A stretch of DNA of 64,000 nucleotides. Source: WHSW01 sp963828755. Its GTDB lineage: Bacteria; Actinomycetota; Thermoleophilia; Solirubrobacterales; 70-9. The translations under genes and the position numbers were made by a program. The notes below the pieces were generated by a model. That model was not told the DNA's origin. It worked only from the letters and a program-made list of their open reading frames with translations, and made no database searches. The stretch lies in the NCBI GenBank assembly GCA_963828755.1, contig CAWHFY010000014.1, positions 1 to 64,000 of the forward strand. The letters are read 5' to 3'. This document shows positions 17,438-25,879 of this stretch, piece by piece (positions within the stretch are counted from its first letter, which is position 1; every line of letters begins with the position of its first letter).

Positions 17438-17761
17438 ATGCTGATCGTGATCGGGAGGGTGGCTTGCGCCGAAGGCAAGCGCGACGAGCTGATCGGGCTG
17501 ATGCGGGAGATGCAGGACGCGTCGCGGGCCGAGCCCGGATGCCTGCGCTACGGCTTCTACGCGGCGGTCGAGGACCCGAACGAGTTCATCGCGGTCGAGG
17601 AGTGGGAGTCGGTCGCGGCGCTCCGCGACCACTTCGCCACCGACAGCCTCGCGCGGTTCGCCGCCGGGCTCGGCGAGGCGGTCGCCCGCCGCCCAGAGGT
17701 CGCGATCCATTCGATCGGCGCGACCAATCAGTTCCCGGACCTCGAGGGGCTCGAGCAATAG
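17438..17761 (+). CDS. Antibiotic biosynthesis monooxygenase (ABM) domain protein
   Basis: A 107-residue ferredoxin-like alpha+beta protein. MLIVIGRVACAEGKRDELIGLM, EPGCLRYGFYAAVEDPNEFIAVEEW and ALRDHFATD are the typical three blocks of ABM/YgiN quinol-monooxygenase-like proteins. It has a good Shine-Dalgarno (AGGAGGCGAG) before ATG 17438 and a TAGGTT box farther upstream (17406-17411), so unlike many neighbours it has a leadered transcript. The substrate is unknown. It is followed at once by the glucokinase gene. Confidence 0.85.
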   Translation: MLIVIGRVACAEGKRDELIGLMREMQDASRAEPGCLRYGFYAAVEDPNEFIAVEEWESVAALRDHFATDSLARFAAGLGEAVARRPEVAIHSIGATNQFPDLEGLEQ

Positions 17762-17771
17762 ACTGCGCCGC

Positions 17772-18743
17772 GTGCAAGCGGGAAGCGACGCGCTGCGTGG
17801 CGGGATCGACCTCGGCGGGACGAAGATCCAGGCCGCGATCGTCAGCCCGGCCGGGGAGGTCTCCGGCGAGGCGCGGCGCCAGACGCCGACCAAGGGCGGG
17901 CCCGCGGACGTCGCCCACGAGATGGCGCAGGCGCTGATCGAGGCGGCGGACGCCGCCGGGGTGCAGACCGACTCGCTCGCCGGCGTCGGCGTCGGCTCGC
18001 CCGGTAACTCCAACGAGCAGACCGGTGACGTCTCCGAGGCGGGCAACCTGCCCGGCTGGGACGGCAGCTTCCCGCTCGGCTCGACTCTCTCCGAGGCACT
18101 CGGCGCTCCGGTGCGGGTCGCCAACGACGTCGACGTCGCCACGAACGCCGAGTTCAAGCTCGGCGCCGGCCAGCCCTACGACTCGATCCTCGGCGTCTTC
18201 TGGGGCACCGGGGTCGGCGGCGGCCTGATCCTCGACGGCAAGCGCTGGACCGGCCGCGGGGCGGCCGGCGAGATCGGCCACATGGTGGTCGAGCGCGGCG
18301 GCGCGCGCTGTCCGTGCGGTCGGCGCGGCTGCATGGAGGCCTACGCGGGCCGCGGGGCGATGGAGGCGAAGGCGCGCCAGGAACATGACAACGGCGTCAA
18401 GACCGACCTGTTCAAGATCATGAAGAAGCGCGACAAGGACCGGCTCTCCTCGAGCGTCTGGGACCACGCGCTGCGCCAGAACGACGCCCTCGCCGAGGAG
18501 CTGATCGACCGGGCCCTCAAGGCGCTCGGCGCCGGGGTCGCATCCGCCGTCAACCTGCTCGACCCCGACGCGGTGATCATCGGCGGCGGCCTCGGGGTCC
18601 GGTTCGGCGAGCCGTACGTCGAGAAGATCCGCCACCGGATGCACCCGCACCTGTTCGTCTCCGACGACCCGCCGCCGATCCACCTCGCCCAACTCGGCGA
18701 CCTCGGCGGGGCGATCGGCGCGTCGTTGTTGTTCGACGACTAG
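17772..18743 (+). CDS. ROK-family glucokinase
   Basis: Phosphorylates glucose with ATP to glucose-6-phosphate, feeding zwf next door. The ATP phosphate loop GIDLGGTKIQAAIV is at residues about 11-24, and NDVDVATNAEF near residue 117 carries the catalytic Asp. The zinc motif GHMVVERGG...CPCGRRGCMEAYAG (about 173-198) is the ROK hallmark. At 323 residues it has family length. The GTG lies 10 bases after the ABM gene. A Lys-rich loop (KTDLFKIMKKRDKDR) is an unusual insertion. Sugar specificity is inferred from context. Confidence 0.85.
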   Translation: MQAGSDALRGGIDLGGTKIQAAIVSPAGEVSGEARRQTPTKGGPADVAHEMAQALIEAADAAGVQTDSLAGVGVGSPGNSNEQTGDVSEAGNLPGWDGSFPLGSTLSEALGAPVRVANDVDVATNAEFKLGAGQPYDSILGVFWGTGVGGGLILDGKRWTGRGAAGEIGHMVVERGGARCPCGRRGCMEAYAGRGAMEAKARQEHDNGVKTDLFKIMKKRDKDRLSSSVWDHALRQNDALAEELIDRALKALGAGVASAVNLLDPDAVIIGGGLGVRFGEPYVEKIRHRMHPHLFVSDDPPPIHLAQLGDLGGAIGASLLFDD

Positions 18744-18756
18744 TCGATCTGGCACC

Positions 18757-18839
18757 GCGCACGCCCGGACGCGGAAGCAGCATGAAAAGTCCGCGGCGTA
18801 GCCGCGGACAATTGATTCAGGCGCGAGGAGTGGCGCGAG
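18757..18839 (+). repeat. Dispersed GC-rich repeat, copy A (interrupted)
   Basis: The left end (18757-18773) matches 17 bases of the core found at 49540-49575 and 59745-59780. The right end (18825-18839) matches the last part with one base missing. Between them lies about 50 bp that includes the terminator hairpin. It fills the ROK-zwf intergenic space. Confidence 0.5.
18785..18809 (-). terminator. Intrinsic terminator downstream of zwf
   Basis: A perfect 9-bp stem (GTCCGCGGC / GCCGCGGAC) with a 3-base loop. On the minus strand the stem is followed directly by TTTT, so it would stop transcripts leaving zwf. The stem could also limit read-through from the ROK gene. Confidence 0.65.
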
Positions 18840-20231
18840 TTATTCAGGCAGCCACGGCTTGCGCCAGCCGCCGTGGCCGGTGAGCAGGTGGCTGGCCGAC
18901 TCCGGCCCCCAGCTGCCCGGGTCGTAGACCTCGACCGGGGGCGGGTCGTCGAGCAGCGGCTGGACGATGCGCCAGGTCTCATCGATCGCCTCGAAGTTCG
19001 GGAACAGCTCCGGGTTGCCGCGCAGCGCGTCGCGCAGCAGCCGCTCGTAGGGCTCGGGTTGGTCTGAGTCCTGCTGCTCGAACAGCAGGTCGAGGTGGAC
19101 GCGGTGCAGTGCGTCCTCGCCCGCCTTCTTGGCCATCAGGCAGATCTCGGCGCCCGGCTCGGGCTTCACCCGGACGATCAGCTCGTCGGGGTCGGGGATC
19201 ATCCGACCGCCGATCCCCAGCCGCGGCGGGCGCTTGAACACCACCCGGACCTCGGTCGCCTCGACCGGCATCGCCTTGCCGGCGCGGAAGTAGAACGGGA
19301 CCCCGGCCCAGCGCCAGTTGTCGATCTCGAGCTTGAGGGCGGCGAAGGTCTCCGTCTGCGAGTCCGGGGCGACGCCCTCGACCTCGCGGTAGCCGCGGTA
19401 CTGCCCGCGGATGTAGCGGCTCGGGTCGGCGGCGGGAATCGCGCGGAACAGGTCGGTCTTGCGGTCGCGGATCGCGTCGTGGTCATCCACGTTCGCCGAC
19501 GGCGGCTCCATCGCGACCAGCGCGAGCGTCTGCAGCAGGTGGTTCTGGACGACGTCGCACAGGGCGCCGACCGGGTCGTAGAAGCTGCCGCGGTCCTCGA
19601 CCCCGAAGTCCTCGAGCATCGTGATCCGAACCGAATCGACGTAGCGGTGGTTCCAGACCGGTTCGAGGATCGCGTTGGCGAAGCGCAGGTAGAGGATGTC
19701 CATCACGGGCTCCTTGCCGAGGAAGTGGTCGATCCGCAGGATCTGCTCCTCCCGGAGCACCTCGCGCAGCTCGTCGTTCAGCGCCCGCGCCGACTCGCGG
19801 TCGTGCCCGAACGGCTTCTCCAGCACCACCCTCGCCTCCTCGGTCAGCCCGGCCTTCGCGAGGTGCTTGACCACCATTCCGAACAGCGACGGCGGGATCT
19901 CGAGGTAGAAGACGGCCTGCTCGTACTCGCCCATCTCCTCGGCCAGCAGCGTGTAGAGCTCGTCCTCGTCGAACTCGCCCTGAACGTAGTCGAGCCGTTC
20001 CTCGAGCCGGGCGATCGCCTCCTGGTCCGGGCTCTCGACCTTCGCCTCGATCGCCTCGCGCGCGTGGCCCTCGAGCTCCTCCTCGTCCCACTTGTTGCGC
20101 GCGATCCCGATCACGCGCCGGCAGTTGAGCTCATGACGAGTCTCGAGCTGGTAGAGGGCCTCGAAGGTCATCTTCCGGGCGAGGTCTCCGGTGATCCCGA
20201 AGATCACGAGGATGTCGGCTTCGGTTGCCAT
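18840..20231 (-). CDS. zwf: Glucose-6-phosphate 1-dehydrogenase
   Basis: First enzyme of the oxidative pentose-phosphate pathway: glucose-6-phosphate + NADP+ to 6-phosphogluconolactone. The nucleotide-binding start is ILVIFGITGDLARKM (residues 7-21). The active site RIDHFLGKEPV is at about 176-186, and EKPFGHDRESA at about 149. At 463 residues it is full length. It is divergent from gnd across 47 bases. On its own strand TAGTCT ends 9 bases before the ATG at 20231. A terminator lies just after the stop. Confidence 0.96.
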   Translation of the reverse strand: MATEADILVIFGITGDLARKMTFEALYQLETRHELNCRRVIGIARNKWDEEELEGHAREAIEAKVESPDQEAIARLEERLDYVQGEFDEDELYTLLAEEMGEYEQAVFYLEIPPSLFGMVVKHLAKAGLTEEARVVLEKPFGHDRESARALNDELREVLREEQILRIDHFLGKEPVMDILYLRFANAILEPVWNHRYVDSVRITMLEDFGVEDRGSFYDPVGALCDVVQNHLLQTLALVAMEPPSANVDDHDAIRDRKTDLFRAIPAADPSRYIRGQYRGYREVEGVAPDSQTETFAALKLEIDNWRWAGVPFYFRAGKAMPVEATEVRVVFKRPPRLGIGGRMIPDPDELIVRVKPEPGAEICLMAKKAGEDALHRVHLDLLFEQQDSDQPEPYERLLRDALRGNPELFPNFEAIDETWRIVQPLLDDPPPVEVYDPGSWGPESASHLLTGHGGWRKPWLPE

Positions 20232-20265
20232 CCCGACCGCAGACTAGTCACAGACGCGATCGGCT

Positions 20266-20271
20266 TAGTAT
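20266..20271 (+). promoter_or_regulatory. TANNNT -10 box (TAGTAT) for gnd
   Basis: TAGTAT ends 7 bases before the gnd ATG (20279). The zwf box (AGACTA on + strand, 20241-20246) points the other way in the same 47-base gap. Confidence 0.5.
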
Positions 20272-20278
20272 CCGCGCC

Positions 20279-21295
20279 ATGCAGTTGGGCATGGTCGGTC
20301 TCGGGCGCATGGGCGCGAACCTCGTTCGCCGGCTGATGCGCGACGGCCACGAGTGCGTCGTCTTCGACGTCAACCCCGACGCGGTGGCGACCCTGGCCGG
20401 AGAGGGCGCGACGGGCGCCGACTCGCTCGACGACTTCGTCGCCAAGCTGGAGAAGCCGCGCGCCGCGTGGGTCATGGTCCCGGCGGGCGAGATCACCGAG
20501 AGCACCGTGAACGAGCTCGCTGCGAAGCTCGAGGCCGGCGACGCGATCATCGACGGCGGCAACTCCTACTACCGCGACGACATCCGCCGCTCGCGCAAGT
20601 TCGCCGACGCCGGGATCGATTACATCGACTGCGGCACCAGCGGCGGAGTCTTCGGGCTCGACCGCGGCTACTGCCTGATGATCGGCGGCCCGGACGAGGC
20701 GGTCCAGCGACTCGACCCGATCTTCGCGACGATCGCCCCGGGCGTCGACTCGGCCGAGCGCACGCCGGGCCGCGACGGCGAGGTCTCGACCGCCGAGAAC
20801 GGCTACCTCCACTGCGGCCCCAGCGGCGCCGGGCACTTCGTGAAGATGGTCCACAACGGGATCGAGTACGGGGTGATGGCCGCCTACGCGGAGGGCCTCA
20901 ACATCCTCAAGAACGCCGACGCCGGCCTGCACGAGCGCGAGGCCGACGCCGAGACCGCGCCGCTCACCGACCCCGACTTCTACAAGTACGAGCTCGACAT
21001 CCCCGAGGTCGCCGAGGTCTGGCGCCGCGGGAGCGTGATCGGCTCCTGGCTGCTCGATCTGACCGCAGCCGCGCTCGCCGCGTCGCCGACCCTGGATGAG
21101 TTCGAGGGCCGCGTCTCGGACTCCGGCGAGGGGCGCTGGACCTCGATCGCCGCGATCGAGGAGGGCGTGCCGGCGCCGGTGCTGAGCTCGGCGCTCTACT
21201 CGCGCTTCGCCTCGCGCGACCTCGACGACTTCGCCGACAAGGTGCTGTCGGCCATGCGCAAGCAGTTCGGCGGCCACGACGAGAAGCAGCCTTAG
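20279..21295 (+). CDS. gnd: 6-phosphogluconate dehydrogenase, decarboxylating (short type)
   Basis: Oxidatively decarboxylates 6-phosphogluconate to ribulose-5-phosphate. The dinucleotide fold MQLGMVGLGRMGANLVRRL begins at residue 1. DGGNSYYRDD is at about 95-104, the substrate segment GTSGGVFG at about 119-126, and catalytic Lys in GAGHFVKMVHNGIEYG near residue 189. At 338 residues it belongs to the short (often NAD-preferring) class rather than the 470-residue class. A TAGTAT box 7 bases upstream supports the start. Confidence 0.95.
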   Translation: MQLGMVGLGRMGANLVRRLMRDGHECVVFDVNPDAVATLAGEGATGADSLDDFVAKLEKPRAAWVMVPAGEITESTVNELAAKLEAGDAIIDGGNSYYRDDIRRSRKFADAGIDYIDCGTSGGVFGLDRGYCLMIGGPDEAVQRLDPIFATIAPGVDSAERTPGRDGEVSTAENGYLHCGPSGAGHFVKMVHNGIEYGVMAAYAEGLNILKNADAGLHEREADAETAPLTDPDFYKYELDIPEVAEVWRRGSVIGSWLLDLTAAALAASPTLDEFEGRVSDSGEGRWTSIAAIEEGVPAPVLSSALYSRFASRDLDDFADKVLSAMRKQFGGHDEKQP

Positions 21296-21309
21296 GGCCG
21301 GCGGATGGC

Positions 21310-21963
21310 GTGACCGAGGAGGTCCTCGCCGATGCCGAGGCGGCCGCCGCGCGCGGCGCCGAGCTCATCGCAGCGGCGGCGCGGCGCGCGATCGACGACC
21401 GCGACAGCTTCTCGCTCGCGGTCAGCGGGGGCCATGCGCCGTGGCGCATGTTCGAGCTGCTCGGCTACCACGACCTCGACTGGGACGCGATCGAGCTGTT
21501 CCAGGTCGACGAGCGGGTCGCGCCCGAAGGTGACGATGACCGCAACCTGACCCACCTGCTCGCGAGCCTGCCGCCCGCCGCGCACGCGAGCGTTCGCCCG
21601 ATGCCGGTCGACGCCCCGGACCTCGAGCTCGGCGCCGCCCATTACGCGGAGATCCTGCCGGCCCTCGACCTCGTCCACCTCGGCCTCGGGCCCGACGGCC
21701 ACACCGCCTCCCTGGTCCCGGGCGACCCGGTGCTCGAGGTCACGGACCGGCTCGTCGCTCTCACCGGCGAGTACCAGGGCCGCCGTCGGATGACGCTCAC
21801 CTACCCGGCGATCGAGGCCGCCCGCTCGGTGCTCTGGCTGGTCACGGGGGCCGACAAGCCCGATGGCCTGGCGAAGCTGCGGGCCGGCGACCCCTCGGTC
21901 CCGGCGGGCCGCGTTCGGGCCCGCGACGCCACCCTCCTGGTCAGCGCCGAGGCAACCGGCTAG
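21310..21963 (+). CDS. pgl: 6-phosphogluconolactonase
   Basis: Hydrolyses 6-phosphogluconolactone, the zwf product. The NagB/Pgl fold motifs are SLAVSGGHAPWRMFELL (about 37-53), FQVDERVAP (about 70-78) and LVHLGLGPDGHTASLVPG (about 121-138). At 217 residues it is slightly short for the family but complete. The GTG lies 14 bases after gnd. Its TAG shares CTAG with the stop of the convergent rpiA. Confidence 0.9.
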   Translation: MTEEVLADAEAAAARGAELIAAAARRAIDDRDSFSLAVSGGHAPWRMFELLGYHDLDWDAIELFQVDERVAPEGDDDRNLTHLLASLPPAAHASVRPMPVDAPDLELGAAHYAEILPALDLVHLGLGPDGHTASLVPGDPVLEVTDRLVALTGEYQGRRRMTLTYPAIEAARSVLWLVTGADKPDGLAKLRAGDPSVPAGRVRARDATLLVSAEATG

Positions 21964-22609
21964 AGCGTCGTGTGCTCGACCTCGTCGCCGCGGGCGACGA
22001 GGACGTCGGCGACCAGGGCGGGGGGAAGAGGCCGTGGTCGACGACCCCGGGGGTGGCCGACAGGCGCGCCGCCAGCAGGATCGGATCGCCGACCTCGCCG
22101 CGGTAGTCGGCGATCAGGCCGCCGTCGGGGACGGGCCGGTGTCCGGGCGCAACTCGGCGTCGCCGAGCGCGCGCAGGGTCGAGCGCCAGCCCGAAGCGAT
22201 GCAGCTCGAGCGGGATCGGGGCGCCGATCTCCGCGACCGTCTTCGACGAGTCGGCGATCACGACGAACCGGTCGGCCGCTGCGGCGACGATCTTCTCGCG
22301 CGTGTGCGCGCCGCCGCCGCCCTTGACCAACCAGCCGTCCGGGGCGATCTGGTCAGCGCCGTCGATCGCGATATCGAGGCGGTCGAGCCGGTCGAACTCC
22401 TCGACCGGGATGCCGAGCGAGCGCGCCTGCTCGGTGGTCGCGACCGAGGTCGCGACGCAGCGGATCGAGACGCCGCGCGCCGCGATCGCCGGCAGCAGAT
22501 GGGCGACGGTCGAACCCGTCCCGAGCCCGACGACCATCCCGTCGACGACCAGTTCGGCGGCCACGTCGGCGGCGCGCTTCTTTTCGTCATCGTGGCTCAC
22601 GGCCGACAT
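21960..22609 (-). CDS. rpiA: Ribose-5-phosphate isomerase A (several frame breaks)
   Basis: Interconverts ribose-5-phosphate and ribulose-5-phosphate. The N-terminal two thirds are in one frame: VVGLGTGSTVAHLL (about 27-40), DIAIDGADQIAPDG, VKGGGGAHTREKIVAAAADRFVVIADSSK. Near 22183 one extra base shifts the frame (STLRALGDAELRPD expected). The original frame resumes after a C-run one base short (22127-22130), giving PDGGLIADYRGEVGDP. A further short C-run (22020-22025) shifts it again into a natural end, ALVADVLVARGDEVEHTTL, stopping at 21960. All three fit sequencing indels; otherwise it would be a pseudogene. Confidence 0.8.
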
Positions 22610-22643
22610 CTAACCCCATCGCCCGCTTCCGTACCGCCCTCGT

Positions 22644-22649
22644 TAGGCT
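22644..22649 (+). promoter_or_regulatory. TANNNT -10 box (TAGGCT) for tkt
   Basis: TAGGCT ends 7 bases before the tkt ATG (22657), the leaderless spacing. Confidence 0.5.
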
Positions 22650-22656
22650 GAGGTCG

Positions 22657-24732
22657 ATGGCCCCAGAGGAGCAGTCCTTCGACGAGTTCGACGAGCTCGC
22701 CGTGAACACGATCCGCACGCTCGCGATCGATGCGATCCAGAAGGCGAACTCGGGCCACCCGGGGACGCCGATGGCGCTCGCCCCGGTCGCCTACGTCCTC
22801 TGGCAGCGCTTTCTGCGCTTCGACCCGGCGCAACCGATCTGGCCGAACCGCGACCGCTTCGTCCTCTCGGCGGGGCACGCCTCGATGCTGCTCTACGCGC
22901 TGCTGCATCTCGCGGGGGTGAGGGCGGTCGACTCCGACTACGAGGTCGAGGGCCGTGAGTCGATCACGCTCGACGACATCAAGAGCTTCCGCCAGCTCGA
23001 CTCGAAGGCCGCCGGCCACCCCGAGTACCGCTGGGCCTCCGGGGTCGAGACGACCACCGGCCCGCTCGGCCAGGGCGTCGCGACCTCCGTCGGGATGGCC
23101 GTTGCGTCGAAATGGCAAGGCGGCCCACTTCAACCGGCCCGGGTTCGAGCTGTTCGACTTCGACACCTACGTGATCTGCGGCGACGGCGACCTCATGGAG
23201 GGCGTCTCCCACGAGGCCGGCTCGTTCGCCGGCCACCAGCGCCTCGACAACCTCTGCTGGATCTACGACAGCAACCGGATCTCGATCGACGGCGACACCG
23301 AGATCACCTACGAGGACGACGTCGCCCGCCGCTTCGAGGCCTACGGCTGGAACGTGACCACGGTCGCCGACGCGAACAGCTTCGTCGAGATCACCCGCGC
23401 CCTCGACGGCTTCAAGGCGACCGAGGACCGCCCGACCCTGATCATCGTCGACAGCCACATCGGCTACGGCTCGCCGCACAAGCAGGACACGGCCGCCGCC
23501 CACGGCGAGCCGCTCGGCGACGAGGAGGTGCGCGAGACGAAGCGCTTCTACGGCTGGCCCGAGGATGCCGAGTTCCTCGTCCCCGACGAGGTCCGCGAGC
23601 GCTTCGCCGAGGGCATCGGCGCCCGCGGCGCCGAGCACAGCGCCGCCTGGCAGCGCAGCCTGGTCGGCTACGAGCGCGAGCACGAGTCGCTCGAGCGACA
23701 GATCGGGGCGATGCAGCGGCGCGAGCTGCCCGAGGGCTGGGACCGCGACGTGCCCTTCGTTCGAGGCCGACGAAAAGGGGATCGCCACCCGCAAGGCGTC
23801 GAACCAGGTCCAGAACGCGATCGCCGCCAACGTCCCGTGGCTGCTCAGCGGCTCGGCCGACCTGACCGACTCGACCTCGGTCCGCCTCGACGAGAAGCTC
23901 AGCGGCGGCGACTTCCAGCCCGACAACCGGGCCGGCCGCCAGCTTCACTACGGGATCCGCGAGCACGAGTCGGCGGCGATCTCGAACGGACTCTCGCTCT
24001 CGAAGCTGCGCCCGTCGTGGTCGACGTACCTGACCTTCTCCGATTACGCGCGCCCCGCGATCCGGCTGTCGGCGCTGATGGAGATCCCGGTGATCCACAT
24101 CTTCACGCACGACTCGATCGGCCTCGGCGAGGACGGCCCGACCCACCAGCCGGTCGAGCAGCTCGCCTCGCTTCGCGCCGTCCCGGGGCTCAACGTGATC
24201 CGCCCCTGCGACGCGAACGAGGTCGCCGAGGCGTGGCGTGTGATCATGGAGGCCGACCACCTGCCGACCGCGCTGGTCCTGACCCGCCAGGACGTCCCGG
24301 TGATCGACCGCACCAGGTACGCGGGCGCCGACGGCCTGCGCCGCGGCGGCTACGTGCTCGCCGACGCCGACGGCGGCGATCCGGAGCTGATCCTGGTCGC
24401 GACCGGGCTCGGAGGTCGCGCTCGCGGTCGAGGCGCACGAGAAGCTGGCCGCCGACGGGGTCCGCTCGCGCGTCGTCAGCCTGCCGTCGTTCCACCTCTT
24501 CGACACCCAGGACCAGGCCTACCGCGACTCGGTCCTGCCGCCGTCGGTGACCGCGCGGATCTCGATCGAGGAGGCGTCGACGCTCGGCTGGGACCGCTAC
24601 GTCGGCGCGGACGGCGAGCGGATCGGCATGCACACGTTCGGCTCCTCGGCGCCGCTCAAGGACGTGCTCACCGAGTTCGGGTTCACGCCCGAGAAGGTGG
24701 TCGAAACGGCGAAGGCAATGCTCTCGCCGTGA
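22657..24732 (+). CDS. tkt: Transketolase (three frame breaks)
   Basis: Thiamine-diphosphate enzyme moving two-carbon units between pentose-phosphate and glycolytic sugars. Full-length content is present across four segments. The first has AIQKANSGHPGTPMALAP, RFVLSAGHASMLLYALLH and TGPLGQGVATSVGMAVA. A +1 break near 23120 leads to FDTYVICGDGDLMEGVSHEA (ThDP/Mg motif). A second near 23757 leads to the pyrimidine domain (LHYGIREHESAAISNGL, FTHDSIGLGEDGPTHQPVEQL). A third near 24410 leads to the C-terminal domain (ISIEEASTLGWDRYVG). Each break is repaired by removing one base (for example ATGSEVALAVEAHEKL at the third). Confidence 0.9.
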
Positions 24733-24771
24733 CCCGAACAACGAGCAACGAGCAACCCGGAAGGAATTCGC

Positions 24772-25842
24772 ATGAAGCCAACCCAAGCGCTCCACGACCT
24801 CGGCCAAAGCCTCTGGGTCGACAACATCACCCGGACGATGCTCGACGATGGCACCCTCGCCGGCTACATCGACGAGCTCTCGGTCACCGGGCTGACCTCG
24901 AACCCGACCATCTTCGACAAGGCGATCGGCTCCGGCTCGGCCTACGACGACCAGGTCGCCGAGCTCAGCGCCAAGGGAATCGAGGGCGAGGCGCTGTTCT
25001 TCGAGCTCGCGCTGACCGACCTGCGCCGCGCCGCCGCGCTGTTCAAGGGCGTGCACGAGCGGACCACGATCGACGGCCGCGTCTCGCTCGAGGTCTCGCC
25101 GAAGCTCGCTGACGACGCCGCCGCGACGATCCAGCAGGCGGCCGAGCTCTACGGCCGCGCGGAGGAGAACTTCTTCATCAAGATCCCCGGCACCGAGGCG
25201 GGCCGCAAGGCGATCGAGGAGACGATCTTCGCCGGGATCCCGGTCAACGTCACGCTGCTGTTCTCGGCCGAGCAGTACCTCGGCGCTGCCGACGCCTACA
25301 TGCGGGGGCTCGAGCGCCGGGTCGAGGCGGGGCTCAACCCGGACGTGGCTTCGGTCGCCTCGGTGTTCGTCAGCCGCTGGGACGGGGCGGTGATGGAGAC
25401 GGTCCCCGACGAACTGCGCGACAAGCTCGGGCTCGCGGTCGGCGGGCGCACCTATACGGCCTACCGGAAGCTGCTCGACTCCGACCGCGCGATGCGGCTG
25501 CGCAACGAGGGGGCCAAGGCGCAGCGGCTGCTCTGGGCCAGCACCGGGACCAAGGACCCGAACGCCTCCGACGTCCTCTACATCGAGGGCCTGGCGTCGC
25601 CGTTCACGGTCAACACGATGCCCGAGAAGACCCTGAAGGCGTTCGCCGACCACGGCACGGTCGGCGACACGCTGCCGCTGGACGGCGGCGACGCCGAGCA
25701 GACGCTGAAGGCGTTCAACGACGCCGGGATCGACACCGACGCGCTCGCCACCAAGCTCCAGGAGGACGGCGCGCGGGCGTTCGTGGACTCCTGGAACGAG
25801 CTGCTCGACACGATCGCCGCCCAGCAGCCCTCCGCCGCCTGA
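24772..25842 (+). CDS. tal: Transaldolase
   Basis: Transfers a dihydroxyacetone unit between sedoheptulose-7-phosphate and glyceraldehyde-3-phosphate. At 356 residues it is of the actinobacterial long Tal type. Key segments are GLTSNPTIFDKAI (about 37-49), Schiff-base Lys in NFFIKIPGTEAGRKAIEE (about 138-155), and SVFVSRWD. It has a strong Shine-Dalgarno (GGAAGG) 8 bases before the ATG. It follows tkt by 39 bases, so the two are probably co-transcribed. Confidence 0.95.
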   Translation: MKPTQALHDLGQSLWVDNITRTMLDDGTLAGYIDELSVTGLTSNPTIFDKAIGSGSAYDDQVAELSAKGIEGEALFFELALTDLRRAAALFKGVHERTTIDGRVSLEVSPKLADDAAATIQQAAELYGRAEENFFIKIPGTEAGRKAIEETIFAGIPVNVTLLFSAEQYLGAADAYMRGLERRVEAGLNPDVASVASVFVSRWDGAVMETVPDELRDKLGLAVGGRTYTAYRKLLDSDRAMRLRNEGAKAQRLLWASTGTKDPNASDVLYIEGLASPFTVNTMPEKTLKAFADHGTVGDTLPLDGGDAEQTLKAFNDAGIDTDALATKLQEDGARAFVDSWNELLDTIAAQQPSAA

Positions 25843-25879
25843 GATCGCCGGGCCGTGGCGACCTGATTCGATAGGTCGC

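Noticed and set aside
22657..24732. Programmed +1 frameshifting in tkt and other genes
   Set aside because: The shift sites share no slippery heptamer, stop codon or stem; several occur in one gene, and they also affect homopolymers, as sequencing errors do.
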